A program made the translations under genes and the position numbers. Below are positions 42,785-50,915 of a DNA stretch of 64,000 bases, one piece after another. How positions within the stretch are numbered: the stretch's first letter is position 1; each line of letters starts with the position of its first letter. Source of the stretch: Eubacteriales bacterium (GTDB taxonomy: Bacteria > Bacillota > Clostridia > Oscillospirales > CAG-382); assembly GCA_028705495.1 (NCBI GenBank), contig JAQWDK010000007.1, positions 1 through 64,000 of the forward strand, written 5' to 3'. The notes below the pieces were generated by a model. It did no database searches. It saw nothing but the letters and a program-made list of their open reading frames with translations, and had not been told where the DNA came from.

Positions 42785-43223
42785 AATTCTTGTTATAAAC
42801 GGTCCAAATATTAATTTGCTCGGTGTTCGCGAGCCGGAGATTTACGGTGGGAAAACATATACCGACCTTGTGTCGTTCATCGAAAAATCAGCGGCGGAAT
42901 ACGGATTGTCTGTGGAGTGCTTTCAGTCCAACCACGAGGGCGCAATTGTTGACAAAATCCAGTCTGTACTTTTCGGGGACGAAAAATTATGCGGAATCAT
43001 CATCAACCCTGCAGCATATAGCCATACAAGTATCGCAATTCTAGACGCTCTAAAAGCGGTGTCGCTGCCGACGGTGGAGGTACATATATCCGAAATCTCG
43101 AAAAGAGAGGATTTTCGTCAGGTTTCTTATGTCAGACAGGCATGTGTTGCAACTTTTGCCGGATATGGATTTGACAGTTACAGAATGGCGATAGAAAAGC
43201 TTGCTAAAATCCTTGACTTATAG
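42774..43223 (+). CDS. aroQ: Type II 3-dehydroquinate dehydratase
   Basis: A 149-aa type II dehydroquinase, step 3 of the shikimate pathway. Signatures: VINGPNINLLGVREPEIYG with the catalytic Tyr, FQSNHEGAIVDKIQ, IINPAAYSHTSIAILDAL and VEVHISEISKREDFRQ. ATG 42774 follows GAAGG and the family N-terminus. It is the only shikimate step missing from the aromatic operon at 45477-53315; it sits 2.3 kb upstream, overlapping a ferredoxin gene, so it is probably transcribed with the hydrogenase genes and escapes the Tyr/Phe attenuator. Confidence 0.95.
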   Translation: MTNKILVINGPNINLLGVREPEIYGGKTYTDLVSFIEKSAAEYGLSVECFQSNHEGAIVDKIQSVLFGDEKLCGIIINPAAYSHTSIAILDALKAVSLPTVEVHISEISKREDFRQVSYVRQACVATFAGYGFDSYRMAIEKLAKILDL

Positions 43224-43288
43224 GAATAAACGGGTATAATGGAATTAACAATTTCAGAAAACAACACAAGACAGGGAAGGCAAAGAAA

Positions 43289-43579
43289 ATGATTCATATC
43301 GTCGCAAAGAATTTTGTCAAAGAGGGCAAAGTACGCGAATTTCTAAAGCTCGCGAAACTTCTTGAGAAGGAAACAAACGAAAAGGACGAGGGCTGTATCA
43401 AATATGTCCTTGTGCGTGACAAAAACAACCCGAACACATTCGCTTATATAGAAGAATGGACTTCACAAGAAGCTCTTGACGCTCATATTGCAGCTCCCCA
43501 CTCAAAAGAAATAGGTTCGAAACTTGGTGAATTTCTTTCAAAGCCCGGCGAAGTTACATTCTTCGTCGATGTAGAATAA
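43289..43579 (+). CDS. ABM-domain protein (putative quinol monooxygenase)
   Basis: A 96-aa dimeric alpha/beta-barrel (ABM, YgiN-like) protein: IHIVAKNFVKEGKVREF, a central EKDEGCIKYVLV, and YIEEWTSQEALDAHIAAPHS with the conserved His. Such proteins are annotated as quinol or antibiotic monooxygenases but many have no proven reaction. A ribosome-binding site (AGGGAAGG) precedes the ATG, and a terminator follows. Confidence 0.85.
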   Translation: MIHIVAKNFVKEGKVREFLKLAKLLEKETNEKDEGCIKYVLVRDKNNPNTFAYIEEWTSQEALDAHIAAPHSKEIGSKLGEFLSKPGEVTFFVDVE

Positions 43580-43601
43580 CCCTTCTCCAAAAGCCGCAAT
43601 A

Positions 43602-43637
43602 AGCCGCCGGTTCCCCAGAGTCCGGCGGTTATTATAT
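43602..43637 (+). terminator. Intrinsic terminator before rex
   Basis: CCGCCGG (43604-43610) pairs with CCGGCGG (43622-43628), extended by A-T and G-T pairs, followed by TTATTATATT. Confidence 0.7.
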
Positions 43638-43646
43638 TAATAAAAC

Positions 43647-43675
43647 TTGACAAATGTAAATATAAAAGCTATAAT
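43647..43675 (+). promoter_or_regulatory. Consensus sigma-A promoter of rex
   Basis: TTGACA (43647-43652), 17-bp spacer, TATAAT (43670-43675). A TTAACAA half-site just downstream (about 43679) could allow autoregulation. Confidence 0.85.
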
Positions 43676-43724
43676 GCCTTAACAAGACAAAAATAACCAA
43701 AACATAGAAAGGGATGATAACGTT

Positions 43725-44363
43725 TTGAGCGTGGATATATCAAAACAGGCTATTAAGCGTATCCCTGTTTATCTTCACTACCTAAAAGAACAAAAAAACA
43801 GCGGTGCTAAAATTATCTCGGCTCCCTTCGTAGCGGCCGCACTGAACTTAAATGAGGTTCAGGTCAGGAAGGATTTTGCCGCAATGAGTACAACGCGCGG
43901 TAAGCCCAAGACGGGATTTATTCTTGACGAATTAATTGACAATATGGAAGTTATAGCCGGTTACAACAACGCTAACGAAGCGATCCTTGTCGGAGCGGGC
44001 TCTTTAGGAAAAGCGCTTCTTTCCTATCGTGGATTTGAGGAGTACGGGCTCGATATTGTAGCCGCATTCGATAATGATGAAAAGATTGTAGGAAATATAA
44101 TCGGCGGGAAACAAATTTTAGCTTTGTCGGAAATAGAGAAGTTTTGTAAGGAAAATAAGGTCAATATCGGTATCATAACCGTACCTGCACAAGCGGCGCA
44201 AGATGTTTGCGATGTACTGGTTGACAGCGGTATCCGTGCTGTATGGAACTTCGCTCCCGCAAACTTAACCGTTCCCCCCGGAATACTTGTCCAAAACGAA
44301 AATATGGCTGCCTCTCTTGCCTTGTTATCGAAGCATTTGAGAGAGCAGATTAAGAAGCAGTAA
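43725..44363 (+). CDS. rex: Redox-sensing transcriptional repressor Rex
   Basis: A 212-aa repressor. N-terminal winged helix (about 1-80: KRIPVYLHYLKEQ, VQVRKDFAAMSTTRGKPKTGF) and a C-terminal Rossmann NAD(H)-binding domain (ILVGAGSLGKALLSYRGF, AAFDNDEKIVG). High NADH releases it from DNA, derepressing fermentative genes; in this window adhE and hydCBA are the natural candidates. The start is TTG 43725 behind AAAGGG. Confidence 0.95.
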   Translation: MSVDISKQAIKRIPVYLHYLKEQKNSGAKIISAPFVAAALNLNEVQVRKDFAAMSTTRGKPKTGFILDELIDNMEVIAGYNNANEAILVGAGSLGKALLSYRGFEEYGLDIVAAFDNDEKIVGNIIGGKQILALSEIEKFCKENKVNIGIITVPAQAAQDVCDVLVDSGIRAVWNFAPANLTVPPGILVQNENMAASLALLSKHLREQIKKQ

Positions 44364-44393
44364 TTTTTCTTTGTGTCAACGAGAGTGGTCATC

Positions 44394-45134
44394 ATGAAAA
44401 ATCAGCAACCGATAAACGATGAGAATAAAATCCGAGTAGCAAAAATTCATGCAGATCGTAAAAACAGCATCATAAAGCTTTTTCTCGAAGCACCTGAAAG
44501 CACAATGAGCGACACACAGCTTCTTGTGCTGCTGCTTTCGTATGCGATGCCGCACGCAGACCCCTGTATTATAGCGCATAATCTTCTTGAAACCTTTGGC
44601 TCAATTTCGGATATATTAAACGCAAGAATAGAGCATCTTCAAAAGGTTGATGGAGTGGATGAAAAAGCGGCTATACTAATAAAGCTTATACCGACGCTTA
44701 TGCGCAGGTATAATTTACAAAACAGCAAATGTTTACCTAATATAAACTCCCTCGATGAGGTCGGAAGATATTTAATAGACTGCTTCGCTTATGAAGAAAC
44801 CGAAGTTGCGATGCTGGTTTTGGTAAACAAGAACAGAAAAGTCATGTCTACCCATAGGCTAAAATTTATGTTCAATAAAAATGGTGACAGCGCCATTGAT
44901 GAGATACTCTCAATATGCATCAGTGCGAAACCTCACACAGCCATATTCGCTCATCTGCATCCCGCCGGCTGTGAAACACCTTCTCAATCCGACAGAATGT
45001 TCACCTTAAACCTGAGAAACACCCTTGACGCCCTCCGAATTATCTTGATGGAGCATTTTGTTATCACACATAACAGTTATACAAGAATTATAAATTCAAT
45101 CGATTATAATCTTAAAGACACCTTAGGACTATAA
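44394..45134 (+). CDS. radC: RadC-type JAB-domain protein
   Basis: A 246-aa protein with an N-terminal helix-hairpin-helix region (about 45-100: LLVLLLSYAM..., VDGVDEKAAILIKLI) and a C-terminal RadC/JAMM domain with AHLHPAGCETPSQSD, which keeps the His-x-His-Pro and Ser/Asp metal ligands but has Leu where Asn is common. Despite the name, a role in repair is unproven. ATG 44394 is chosen over the open frame from 44373. It lies 30 nt after rex and probably shares its transcript. Confidence 0.85.
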   Translation: MKNQQPINDENKIRVAKIHADRKNSIIKLFLEAPESTMSDTQLLVLLLSYAMPHADPCIIAHNLLETFGSISDILNARIEHLQKVDGVDEKAAILIKLIPTLMRRYNLQNSKCLPNINSLDEVGRYLIDCFAYEETEVAMLVLVNKNRKVMSTHRLKFMFNKNGDSAIDEILSICISAKPHTAIFAHLHPAGCETPSQSDRMFTLNLRNTLDALRIILMEHFVITHNSYTRIINSIDYNLKDTLGL

Positions 45135-45159
45135 AAGGGGTAAAAATAAAAAATACCAC

Positions 45160-45188
45160 TTGACAAACATTCTCAGAGGGTGTAACAT
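45160..45188 (+). promoter_or_regulatory. Sigma-A promoter of the aromatic amino-acid operon leader
   Basis: TTGACA (45160-45165), 17-bp spacer, TAACAT (45183-45188), about 65 bp before the leader-peptide ATG. Confidence 0.75.
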
Positions 45189-45254
45189 ATCATACAATAA
45201 GCAGAAATTGAAAGATTTATCTTTCGATAATCAGCGGAAGGAACTTCCATAGCT

Positions 45255-45368
45255 ATGAAAAGTATCACACTTAGCAAAACCTATTTTTATTATTACTTTA
45301 GCTTTGCCTTTTATTTTGGTAAGGCTTTTTCGGGTTTTGCTGCAAGTCAGTGTGATGTCGCTTCATAG
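45255..45368 (+). CDS. Tyr/Phe-rich leader peptide of the aromatic operon
   Basis: ATG 45255 to TAG 45366-45368, 37 codons. Residues 10-21 are YFYYYFSFAFYF, followed by Phe25 and Phe28: 5 Tyr and 7 Phe in total. AAGGA lies about 12 nt upstream, inside a small GGAAG/CTTCC hairpin. The bases around codons 4-6 (ATCACACT, 45264-45271) can pair with AGTGTGAT (45349-45356) near the end of the peptide, putting the Tyr/Phe codons in the loop. Downstream is a terminator and then aroF. This is the design of pheA/trp-type attenuator leaders: scarce charged tRNA-Tyr or tRNA-Phe stalls the ribosome and alters RNA folding. Confidence 0.88.
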   Translation: MKSITLSKTYFYYYFSFAFYFGKAFSGFAASQCDVAS

Positions 45369-45403
45369 GTAAAAGTGTAAGCGAAATAATCATTAAAAGA
45401 CTT

Positions 45404-45439
45404 TGAACCGCAGTGAAACTCACTGCGGTTCATTTTTTT
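45404..45439 (+). terminator. Attenuator terminator before aroF
   Basis: TGAACCGCAGTG (45404-45415) pairs perfectly over 12 bp with CACTGCGGTTCA (45421-45432), 5-nt loop, then seven T. It lies between the leader peptide and aroF in the same transcription unit, so it must be conditional. A candidate competing pairing is 45344-45356 (AAGTC, GTGAT) with 45389-45403 (ATCAT, GACTT). Confidence 0.9.
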
Positions 45440-45476
45440 ACAATAACAACAGTTTTACGAAAGAAGGAAAAACAAG

Positions 45477-46490
45477 ATGGTAGTACTGCTTAAGAAAAAT
45501 ATCGACGAAAAACAGCTGAATAGACTTATAAACTGGCTCGAGGACTTCAATATCGAAATTCATATGAGCCAAGGTATGAACACAACAATTATGGGACTTA
45601 TCGGCGACACAAGCGTTGTCGACATTGACCTGCTCAAAGCTCTTGACATTGTCGAGGATGTAAAAAGAATTCAGGAACCATATAAAAACGCGAACAGAAA
45701 ATTCCACCCTGCTAACACTGTTGTAAATATCGGCGGTGTCAAAGTGGGCGGCGGTGACTTTGCGCTGATTGCAGGGCCTTGCTCGGTGGAATCCCTTGAC
45801 CAGATGAAGCAGATAGCGAAGGATGTCAAGAGCGGCGGCGCAAATATGCTGCGCGGCGGAGCGTTCAAACCCAGAACATCACCATACGCATTCCAGGGAA
45901 TGAGGGAACAGGGTATTGAAGTGATGATGGAAGCGCGTGCGGTGAGCGGACTGCCGATTGTTTCGGAGGTAATGGACCCGTCGCAGCTGAAATTCTTCGA
46001 AGATGTTGACCTTATACAAGTCGGCGCAAGGAATATGCAGAACTTTGAGCTGCTTAAGGAGCTGGGAAAGCTGCGTAAGCCTGTTCTTTTGAAAAGGGGA
46101 CTTGCAAACACACTTCAAGAATGGCTAATGAGCGCGGAATATATTATGGCGGGCGGCAACGAACAGGTAATCCTTTGCGAAAGAGGTATAAGAACCTTTG
46201 AAACGGCTACAAGAAATACCCTCGACATCTCCGCAGTTCCGATGCTTAAGTCACTAACTCATCTTCCGATAATCGTAGACCCAAGCCACGGGGTAGGTAT
46301 TGCAAAAATGGTGCCGCCTCTCGCACTTGCAGCAACAGCGGCAGGCGCGGATGGACTTATAATCGAGGTGCATAACGACCCGCCCCACGCTATGAGCGAC
46401 GGTGCACAGTCGCTGACACCTGAGGCATTCGCGGAGCTTGTGACGGCGATTAGGAACATCCTCCCCTTCGCTTACAAATCAAACGAATAG
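45477..46490 (+). CDS. aroF: DAHP synthase, type I-beta with N-terminal regulatory domain
   Basis: A 337-aa 3-deoxy-D-arabino-heptulosonate-7-phosphate synthase, joining PEP and erythrose-4-phosphate. An N-terminal ferredoxin-like (FL) domain (about 1-70) precedes the barrel with AGPCSVES, LRGGAFKPRTSPYAFQG, VLLKRGLANTLQEW, IILDPSHG-like IIVDPSHGVG and the metal-binding His/Glu in IIEVHNDP. In T. maritima the FL domain mediates Tyr/Phe feedback, so this enzyme would add feedback control to the attenuator upstream. First gene of the operon, with AAGGA before the ATG. Confidence 0.95.
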   Translation: MVVLLKKNIDEKQLNRLINWLEDFNIEIHMSQGMNTTIMGLIGDTSVVDIDLLKALDIVEDVKRIQEPYKNANRKFHPANTVVNIGGVKVGGGDFALIAGPCSVESLDQMKQIAKDVKSGGANMLRGGAFKPRTSPYAFQGMREQGIEVMMEARAVSGLPIVSEVMDPSQLKFFEDVDLIQVGARNMQNFELLKELGKLRKPVLLKRGLANTLQEWLMSAEYIMAGGNEQVILCERGIRTFETATRNTLDISAVPMLKSLTHLPIIVDPSHGVGIAKMVPPLALAATAAGADGLIIEVHNDPPHAMSDGAQSLTPEAFAELVTAIRNILPFAYKSNE

Positions 46491-46501
46491 GACTTTGACG
46501 G

Positions 46502-47341
46502 ATGAATATATTTATTGCCGGACTCGGACTTATCGGCGCATCTTTTTCAAAAGCGATAAAACAAAAAACACCTCATAAAGTTTTCGGCATGGATATTAAC
46601 GCTGAGACGGTGGAAAAAGCCTTGCTTTGCGGTGCTGTGGACTTTGCGGCGACAGAGGTCGAAACTGAGAAGCTACAGGAATGTGATCTTGTTATTGTCG
46701 CACTAAATTTTGATAAAGCGATCGCTTTTGTAGAAAAGAACGCAGAAAATATTAAAAAAGGTGCTGTGGTTTTAGATATTTGCGGTGTTAAACGCGCGGT
46801 ATGTGAAACTCTTGAGAATATCGCCCACAAGTATGATTTTATCTTCCTCGGTGGACATCCGATGGCAGGTAGGGAAGTTTCGGGGTTTGAAAACTCCTTG
46901 CCCACGCTGTTTTCCGGTGCATCGATGCTGCTTTCACCGTTGAGCGGTAAAGCGAAAAGAGCTGCTGAAAAGCTTTTCCCGCTGTTTGAGCTTCTTGGTT
47001 TTGCGAGAAGCATTATCACGACACCGGAGGAACATGACAAAATCATCGCCTATACCTCACAGTTGGCGCATATCGCATCAAATGCATATATCAAGAGCCC
47101 GACAGCAGAGAAACACAGAGGTTTTTCTGCAGGGAGTTTTCGTGACCTGACGAGGGTTGCGTATCTTGATGAGGACATGTGGAGCGACCTGTTCCTCGCC
47201 AATGCCGACAACCTTTCATCCGAGCTTGATTTTTATATAGAAAAGCTCTGTGAATACCGAGAAGCACTTAAAAAGAAAGACAGAGAACAGCTAAAACTAC
47301 TGCTAAAAGACGGTAAAGAAAGAAAGATAAAATCATTATGA
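46502..47341 (+). CDS. tyrA: Prephenate dehydrogenase
   Basis: A 279-aa enzyme converting prephenate to 4-hydroxyphenylpyruvate, the tyrosine branch. The NAD-binding motif IAGLGLIGASFSKAI starts the protein; further signatures are VVLDICGVKRAV, GGHPMAGREVSGFENS, and YTSQLAHIASNAY with the catalytic His. No C-terminal ACT domain, so feedback must come from elsewhere. Its stop overlaps the aroB start (ATGA). Confidence 0.94.
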   Translation: MNIFIAGLGLIGASFSKAIKQKTPHKVFGMDINAETVEKALLCGAVDFAATEVETEKLQECDLVIVALNFDKAIAFVEKNAENIKKGAVVLDICGVKRAVCETLENIAHKYDFIFLGGHPMAGREVSGFENSLPTLFSGASMLLSPLSGKAKRAAEKLFPLFELLGFARSIITTPEEHDKIIAYTSQLAHIASNAYIKSPTAEKHRGFSAGSFRDLTRVAYLDEDMWSDLFLANADNLSSELDFYIEKLCEYREALKKKDREQLKLLLKDGKERKIKSL

Positions 47342-48387
47342 CAACAATAACCGTAAATGCATCAAGAAAATACAATATAAACATCGGCGATGGACTGCTT
47401 GCAAATTGCGGGGAGCTCATTTTAAAGGTAAAAAAGCCATGTATTGCTGCTGTTGTTGCAGATGATGTTACAGATGCTCTTTACGGTAAAACGGTCAAGA
47501 AATCACTTGAAAACAGCGGTTTTACGGTTGTGAGCTTCGTTTTCCAAAACGGTGAACGGTCGAAAAACCTTGAAACATATTCGAGCCTTCTCGGCTTTCT
47601 TGCCGACTCCGGTTTAACAAGAACCGACCTTGCAGTCGCACTCGGCGGCGGTGTGGTAGGCGATCTGACGGGTTTTGCTGCAGCGACATATCTGCGGGGC
47701 ATTGACTTTGTTCAAATTCCGACGACGCTGCTTGCTGCTGTTGACTCTTCTGTCGGAGGAAAAACTGGTATCGATTTACCTCAGGGCAAGAACCAGGTCG
47801 GTGCATTCCATCAGCCACTCGCCGTCATCTGCGACACTTCTACTCTTGACACCCTGCACGACAATATCTTCGCAGACGGCGTTTCGGAAGCGATCAAAAG
47901 CGGAATAATCGGTGACAAGGGGCTGTTTGAATTGCTTGAGAGCGGAGAAGCGAGAGCAAAAAAGGGAAAAATCATCGAAGCGTCCGTAAGGGTGAAAGCT
48001 GCAATAGTTGAAGAAGACGAAAAGGAAAGCGGTGTTCGTGCGCTCCTCAATCTCGGACACACATTCGGGCATGCTGTCGAGCTGCTCAGTGAATTTTCGG
48101 TTTCGCACGGCAGCGCCGTTGCTATCGGGATGGTAATCGCCGCAGAAATTGCTGAGAAGCTTGGAATCGCAGAAAGACCAGTTGCAGGTAGAATAAAAAA
48201 CGTACTTGAAGCTAACGGCTTACCAACCGAATGCAGTTATACTGCTGCACAAATTGCAAATGCCGCAATGAGCGACAAGAAGCGAAGCGGTGGTACAATT
48301 AACCTGATATTACCTAAAAAAATTGGCGAGTGCGTGATATATAAAGTAAAAACCGCCGAGCTTAAATATATAATCGGAGAACGATAG
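47338..48387 (+). CDS. aroB: 3-dehydroquinate synthase
   Basis: A 349-aa enzyme for step 2 of the shikimate pathway. Visible: NGERSKNLETYS, ALGGGVVGDLTGFAAATYLRG NAD-binding loop, QIPTTLLAAVDSSVGGKTGID, and the metal-ligand region LNLGHTFGHAVELLS with SHGSAVAIGM. Normal length; four-base overlap with tyrA. Followed by a repeat-containing spacer before aroA. Confidence 0.96.
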   Translation: MTTITVNASRKYNINIGDGLLANCGELILKVKKPCIAAVVADDVTDALYGKTVKKSLENSGFTVVSFVFQNGERSKNLETYSSLLGFLADSGLTRTDLAVALGGGVVGDLTGFAAATYLRGIDFVQIPTTLLAAVDSSVGGKTGIDLPQGKNQVGAFHQPLAVICDTSTLDTLHDNIFADGVSEAIKSGIIGDKGLFELLESGEARAKKGKIIEASVRVKAAIVEEDEKESGVRALLNLGHTFGHAVELLSEFSVSHGSAVAIGMVIAAEIAEKLGIAERPVAGRIKNVLEANGLPTECSYTAAQIANAAMSDKKRSGGTINLILPKKIGECVIYKVKTAELKYIIGER

Positions 48388-48565
48388 GTTACGACCGAAA
48401 ACCTTTTTTGAAAAAAAGGTTTTGGATTCCAAAAAACTTTTAATTTAATGGCAATTACTTCAATTATAATATTTTTCCAATTTAAATTTTTGAAGTTTTC
48501 AAAAACGGCTTGGGGCGGAAGCCCCAACATATCATACAATCAATGTTCTTCCAATGGGGGTTCAA
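48388..48565. repeat. Repeat-containing aroB-aroA spacer
   Basis: Holds a hairpin AAAACC-ttttttgaaaaaa-GGTTTT (about 48401-48425), TTTAAATTTTTGAAG, and a GGGGC-ggaa-GCCCC hairpin (about 48513-48526). No terminator with a strong T tract is clear, so the operon probably continues. The TTTAAA/TTTTTGAAGTT part is shared with the gap at 16630-16680. Confidence 0.5.
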
Positions 48566-49825
48566 ATGCTTAAAATAGGTGGAGAGATACGCGCTGTTTC
48601 GTCTAAATCGGATGTTCACAGGCTGATAATCGCCTCAGCGCTTTGTGACAGGGCTGTAAAAATCGGAGTGAACGGCATATCGGAAGATATACTTGCGACT
48701 ACAGGATGTATAGGTGCTTTAGGCGGCGAAGTGAAGGTTGAAAACGGTCAAAACGGTTTTGAAAACACCATTACCGTAAACCCCATATCTGTCTCGAACG
48801 GCTGCCCGGAGCTTGATTTTCGCGAGAGCGGAACAACTGCAAGGCTTCTTGTACCGGTGAGCGCGGCACTGTTCGGTCGCGTAAAATACAGCGGTAGCGG
48901 CAGGCTCCCGGAACGCCCCTTCACTCAGCTTTTTTCCGCAATGGAGGAAAACGGCTGCAGTTTTTCATCCCACAAACTCCCGGCAACGCATAAAGGCAAA
49001 CTTAAAAGCGGTGTTTTTGAGCTTGATGGCAATATCAGCTCACAGTATATCAGCGGGCTGCTGTTTGCGCTTCCGATGCTTGATGGCGACAGCGAAATTA
49101 GACTAAGAACAAAGCTTGAGTCAGCGGCTTATGTTGACATGACATTAAACACCCTTTCTTTCTTTGGAATTAAAATTGAAAAAACAGATTACGGATTCTT
49201 TGTAGAGGGTAGACAGCGGTATATTTCACCGTCTGATTTTATCGCCGCTGACGGCGACTGGTCGAATGGCGCATTTTGGCTTGCAGCAGGAATAGCGAGC
49301 GAAACGGGGGTTACCGTCACAGGCCTTGATACATCTTCCGCTCAGGGAGATAAGGCAGTAATCGAAATACTAAAAAGATTCGGAGCGAAAATAACTACCG
49401 AAAAAGGAAAAATCACAGTTTCCAAAGGTCAGCTCCACAGCACTGTGATTGACGCGGCGGAAATACCCGACCTTGTACCCATCCTTTCCGTTGTCGGAGC
49501 GGTCGCAAAGGGTGAAACCGTTATCAAAAACGCAAGTCGACTTCGTATTAAAGAGAGTGACAGGCTGAAAACGACGGCCGCGATGATAAATGCGCTTGGC
49601 GGTGATGTTACAGAAACCCAAGATGGGCTAATTATAAAAGGCAGAGAAAACCTTAACGGCGGAGTATGTGACGGAGCTGGGGACCACAGAATAGTTATGT
49701 CGGCTGCGGTGGCTTCGCTGTTTTGCAGTGGTAAGGTTAAAATTTTAGGCAAAGAAGCGGCAAATAAATCATATCCGGACTTTTTTAGGGATTTTAGGTT
49801 ATTAACGGGCGGAGAGGAGTTTTGA
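48566..49825 (+). CDS. aroA: 3-phosphoshikimate 1-carboxyvinyltransferase (EPSP synthase)
   Basis: A 419-aa EPSP synthase, step 6, adding the enolpyruvyl group of PEP to shikimate-3-phosphate. Signatures: AVSSKSDVHRLIIASAL, LDFRESGTTARLLVPVSA, LPERPFTQL, DGDWSNGAFWLAA and RIKESDRLKTTA. ATG 48566 is chosen over ATG 48554 because GGGGG lies 6 nt upstream. Its stop overlaps the region before aroC by a few bases. Confidence 0.95.
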   Translation: MLKIGGEIRAVSSKSDVHRLIIASALCDRAVKIGVNGISEDILATTGCIGALGGEVKVENGQNGFENTITVNPISVSNGCPELDFRESGTTARLLVPVSAALFGRVKYSGSGRLPERPFTQLFSAMEENGCSFSSHKLPATHKGKLKSGVFELDGNISSQYISGLLFALPMLDGDSEIRLRTKLESAAYVDMTLNTLSFFGIKIEKTDYGFFVEGRQRYISPSDFIAADGDWSNGAFWLAAGIASETGVTVTGLDTSSAQGDKAVIEILKRFGAKITTEKGKITVSKGQLHSTVIDAAEIPDLVPILSVVGAVAKGETVIKNASRLRIKESDRLKTTAAMINALGGDVTETQDGLIIKGRENLNGGVCDGAGDHRIVMSAAVASLFCSGKVKILGKEAANKSYPDFFRDFRLLTGGEEF

Positions 49826-49827
49826 CT

Positions 49828-50895
49828 ATGTTCAGCTTCGGTGAAAAAATTAAGATACAGATTTTCGGGCAGTCTCATTCGGACTCTATCGGAGTGGTTA
49901 TCGATGGACTTCCGGCAGGTGAAAAGATTGATATGGATGCGCTGTCGGCATTCCTCAAAAGGCGTGCGCCGGGTAGGAACGAGCATTCGACGATGAGAAA
50001 AGAACCAGATATTCCTGATTTTATTTCAGGTCTTGTGGACGGCAAAACCTGTGGCGCACCTGTTTGTGCTGTGATACAAAACAAAGACACACGAAGCGGA
50101 GATTATACTTTTCTCGCAGATATACCTCGCCCGGGCCATTCGGATTATCCCGCGTTTGTAAAATACGGCGGTCACAACGACATAAGGGGTGGCGGGCAAT
50201 TTTCGGCAAGACTTACAGCAGCTCTTTGTATTGCGGGTGGGATTTTCGCACAGCTTCTTGAAAAGAAGGGGATTTATGCAGGAGCTCATATACAAGAGAT
50301 ACATGGTATTAAGGACGAAAGTTTTAATCCGGTAAGTGTTAGCAAAGACATACTTAAAACAGTTACTGCAAAAGATTTTCCTGTAATCGATGACGAAAAA
50401 GGTAAGCTCATGCGCCGCGAGATACTTTCAGCTCAGGAGATAAGGGACTCGGTCGGCGGCATAATCGAGCTTGCAGTGGTTGGTCTGCCTGTTGGAGTTG
50501 GTTCGCATATGTTCGGCGGCATCGAAAACCGCATTGCAGCGGCAATGTTTGCCGTCCCGGCAGTCAAGGGAATTGAGTTCGGCGCAGGCTTTTCCGCCGC
50601 TAATCTCTATGGCTCGGAAAATAACGACAGCTACTATTTTGACGGGGGCATTAAAACAAAGACGAACAACAGCGGCGGAGTGCTTGGCGGCATGACAACG
50701 GGCATGCCACTTCTGATGCGTGTCGCATTCAAACCGACACCATCCATTGCGGCAAAACAAGAATCTGTGAGTTTGTCGGAGAAAAAGAACGCGGTTCTTG
50801 AGATTGTCGGCAGGCATGACCCATGTGTTGTGCCGAGAGCGGTACCATGCGCCGAATCGGCGGCACTGATTGCATTGGGTGATATGATATTATAG
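49828..50895 (+). CDS. aroC: Chorismate synthase
   Basis: A 355-aa FMN-dependent enzyme, the last common step to chorismate. Signatures: GQSHSDSIGVVIDGLPAG, the RRAPGRNEHSTMRKEPD region, GHNDIRGGGQFSARLTA and RHDPCVVPRAVPCAES. ATG 49828 is chosen over TTG 49822 on spacing from GAGGAG (49813-49818). Two bases separate it from aroA. Confidence 0.95.
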   Translation: MFSFGEKIKIQIFGQSHSDSIGVVIDGLPAGEKIDMDALSAFLKRRAPGRNEHSTMRKEPDIPDFISGLVDGKTCGAPVCAVIQNKDTRSGDYTFLADIPRPGHSDYPAFVKYGGHNDIRGGGQFSARLTAALCIAGGIFAQLLEKKGIYAGAHIQEIHGIKDESFNPVSVSKDILKTVTAKDFPVIDDEKGKLMRREILSAQEIRDSVGGIIELAVVGLPVGVGSHMFGGIENRIAAAMFAVPAVKGIEFGAGFSAANLYGSENNDSYYFDGGIKTKTNNSGGVLGGMTTGMPLLMRVAFKPTPSIAAKQESVSLSEKKNAVLEIVGRHDPCVVPRAVPCAESAALIALGDMIL

Positions 50896-50915
50896 ACATT
50901 AAGGAGTACTAAACC

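Noticed and set aside
44394-45134. RadC as a mark of a mobile island
   Set aside because: RadC homologues are often found in islands, but here it follows rex closely with host-like composition and no recombinase.
45160-45440. T-box riboswitch before aroF
   Set aside because: No AGGGTGG-ACCGCG antiterminator motif or specifier-loop layout; the Tyr/Phe-rich leader frame explains the region better.
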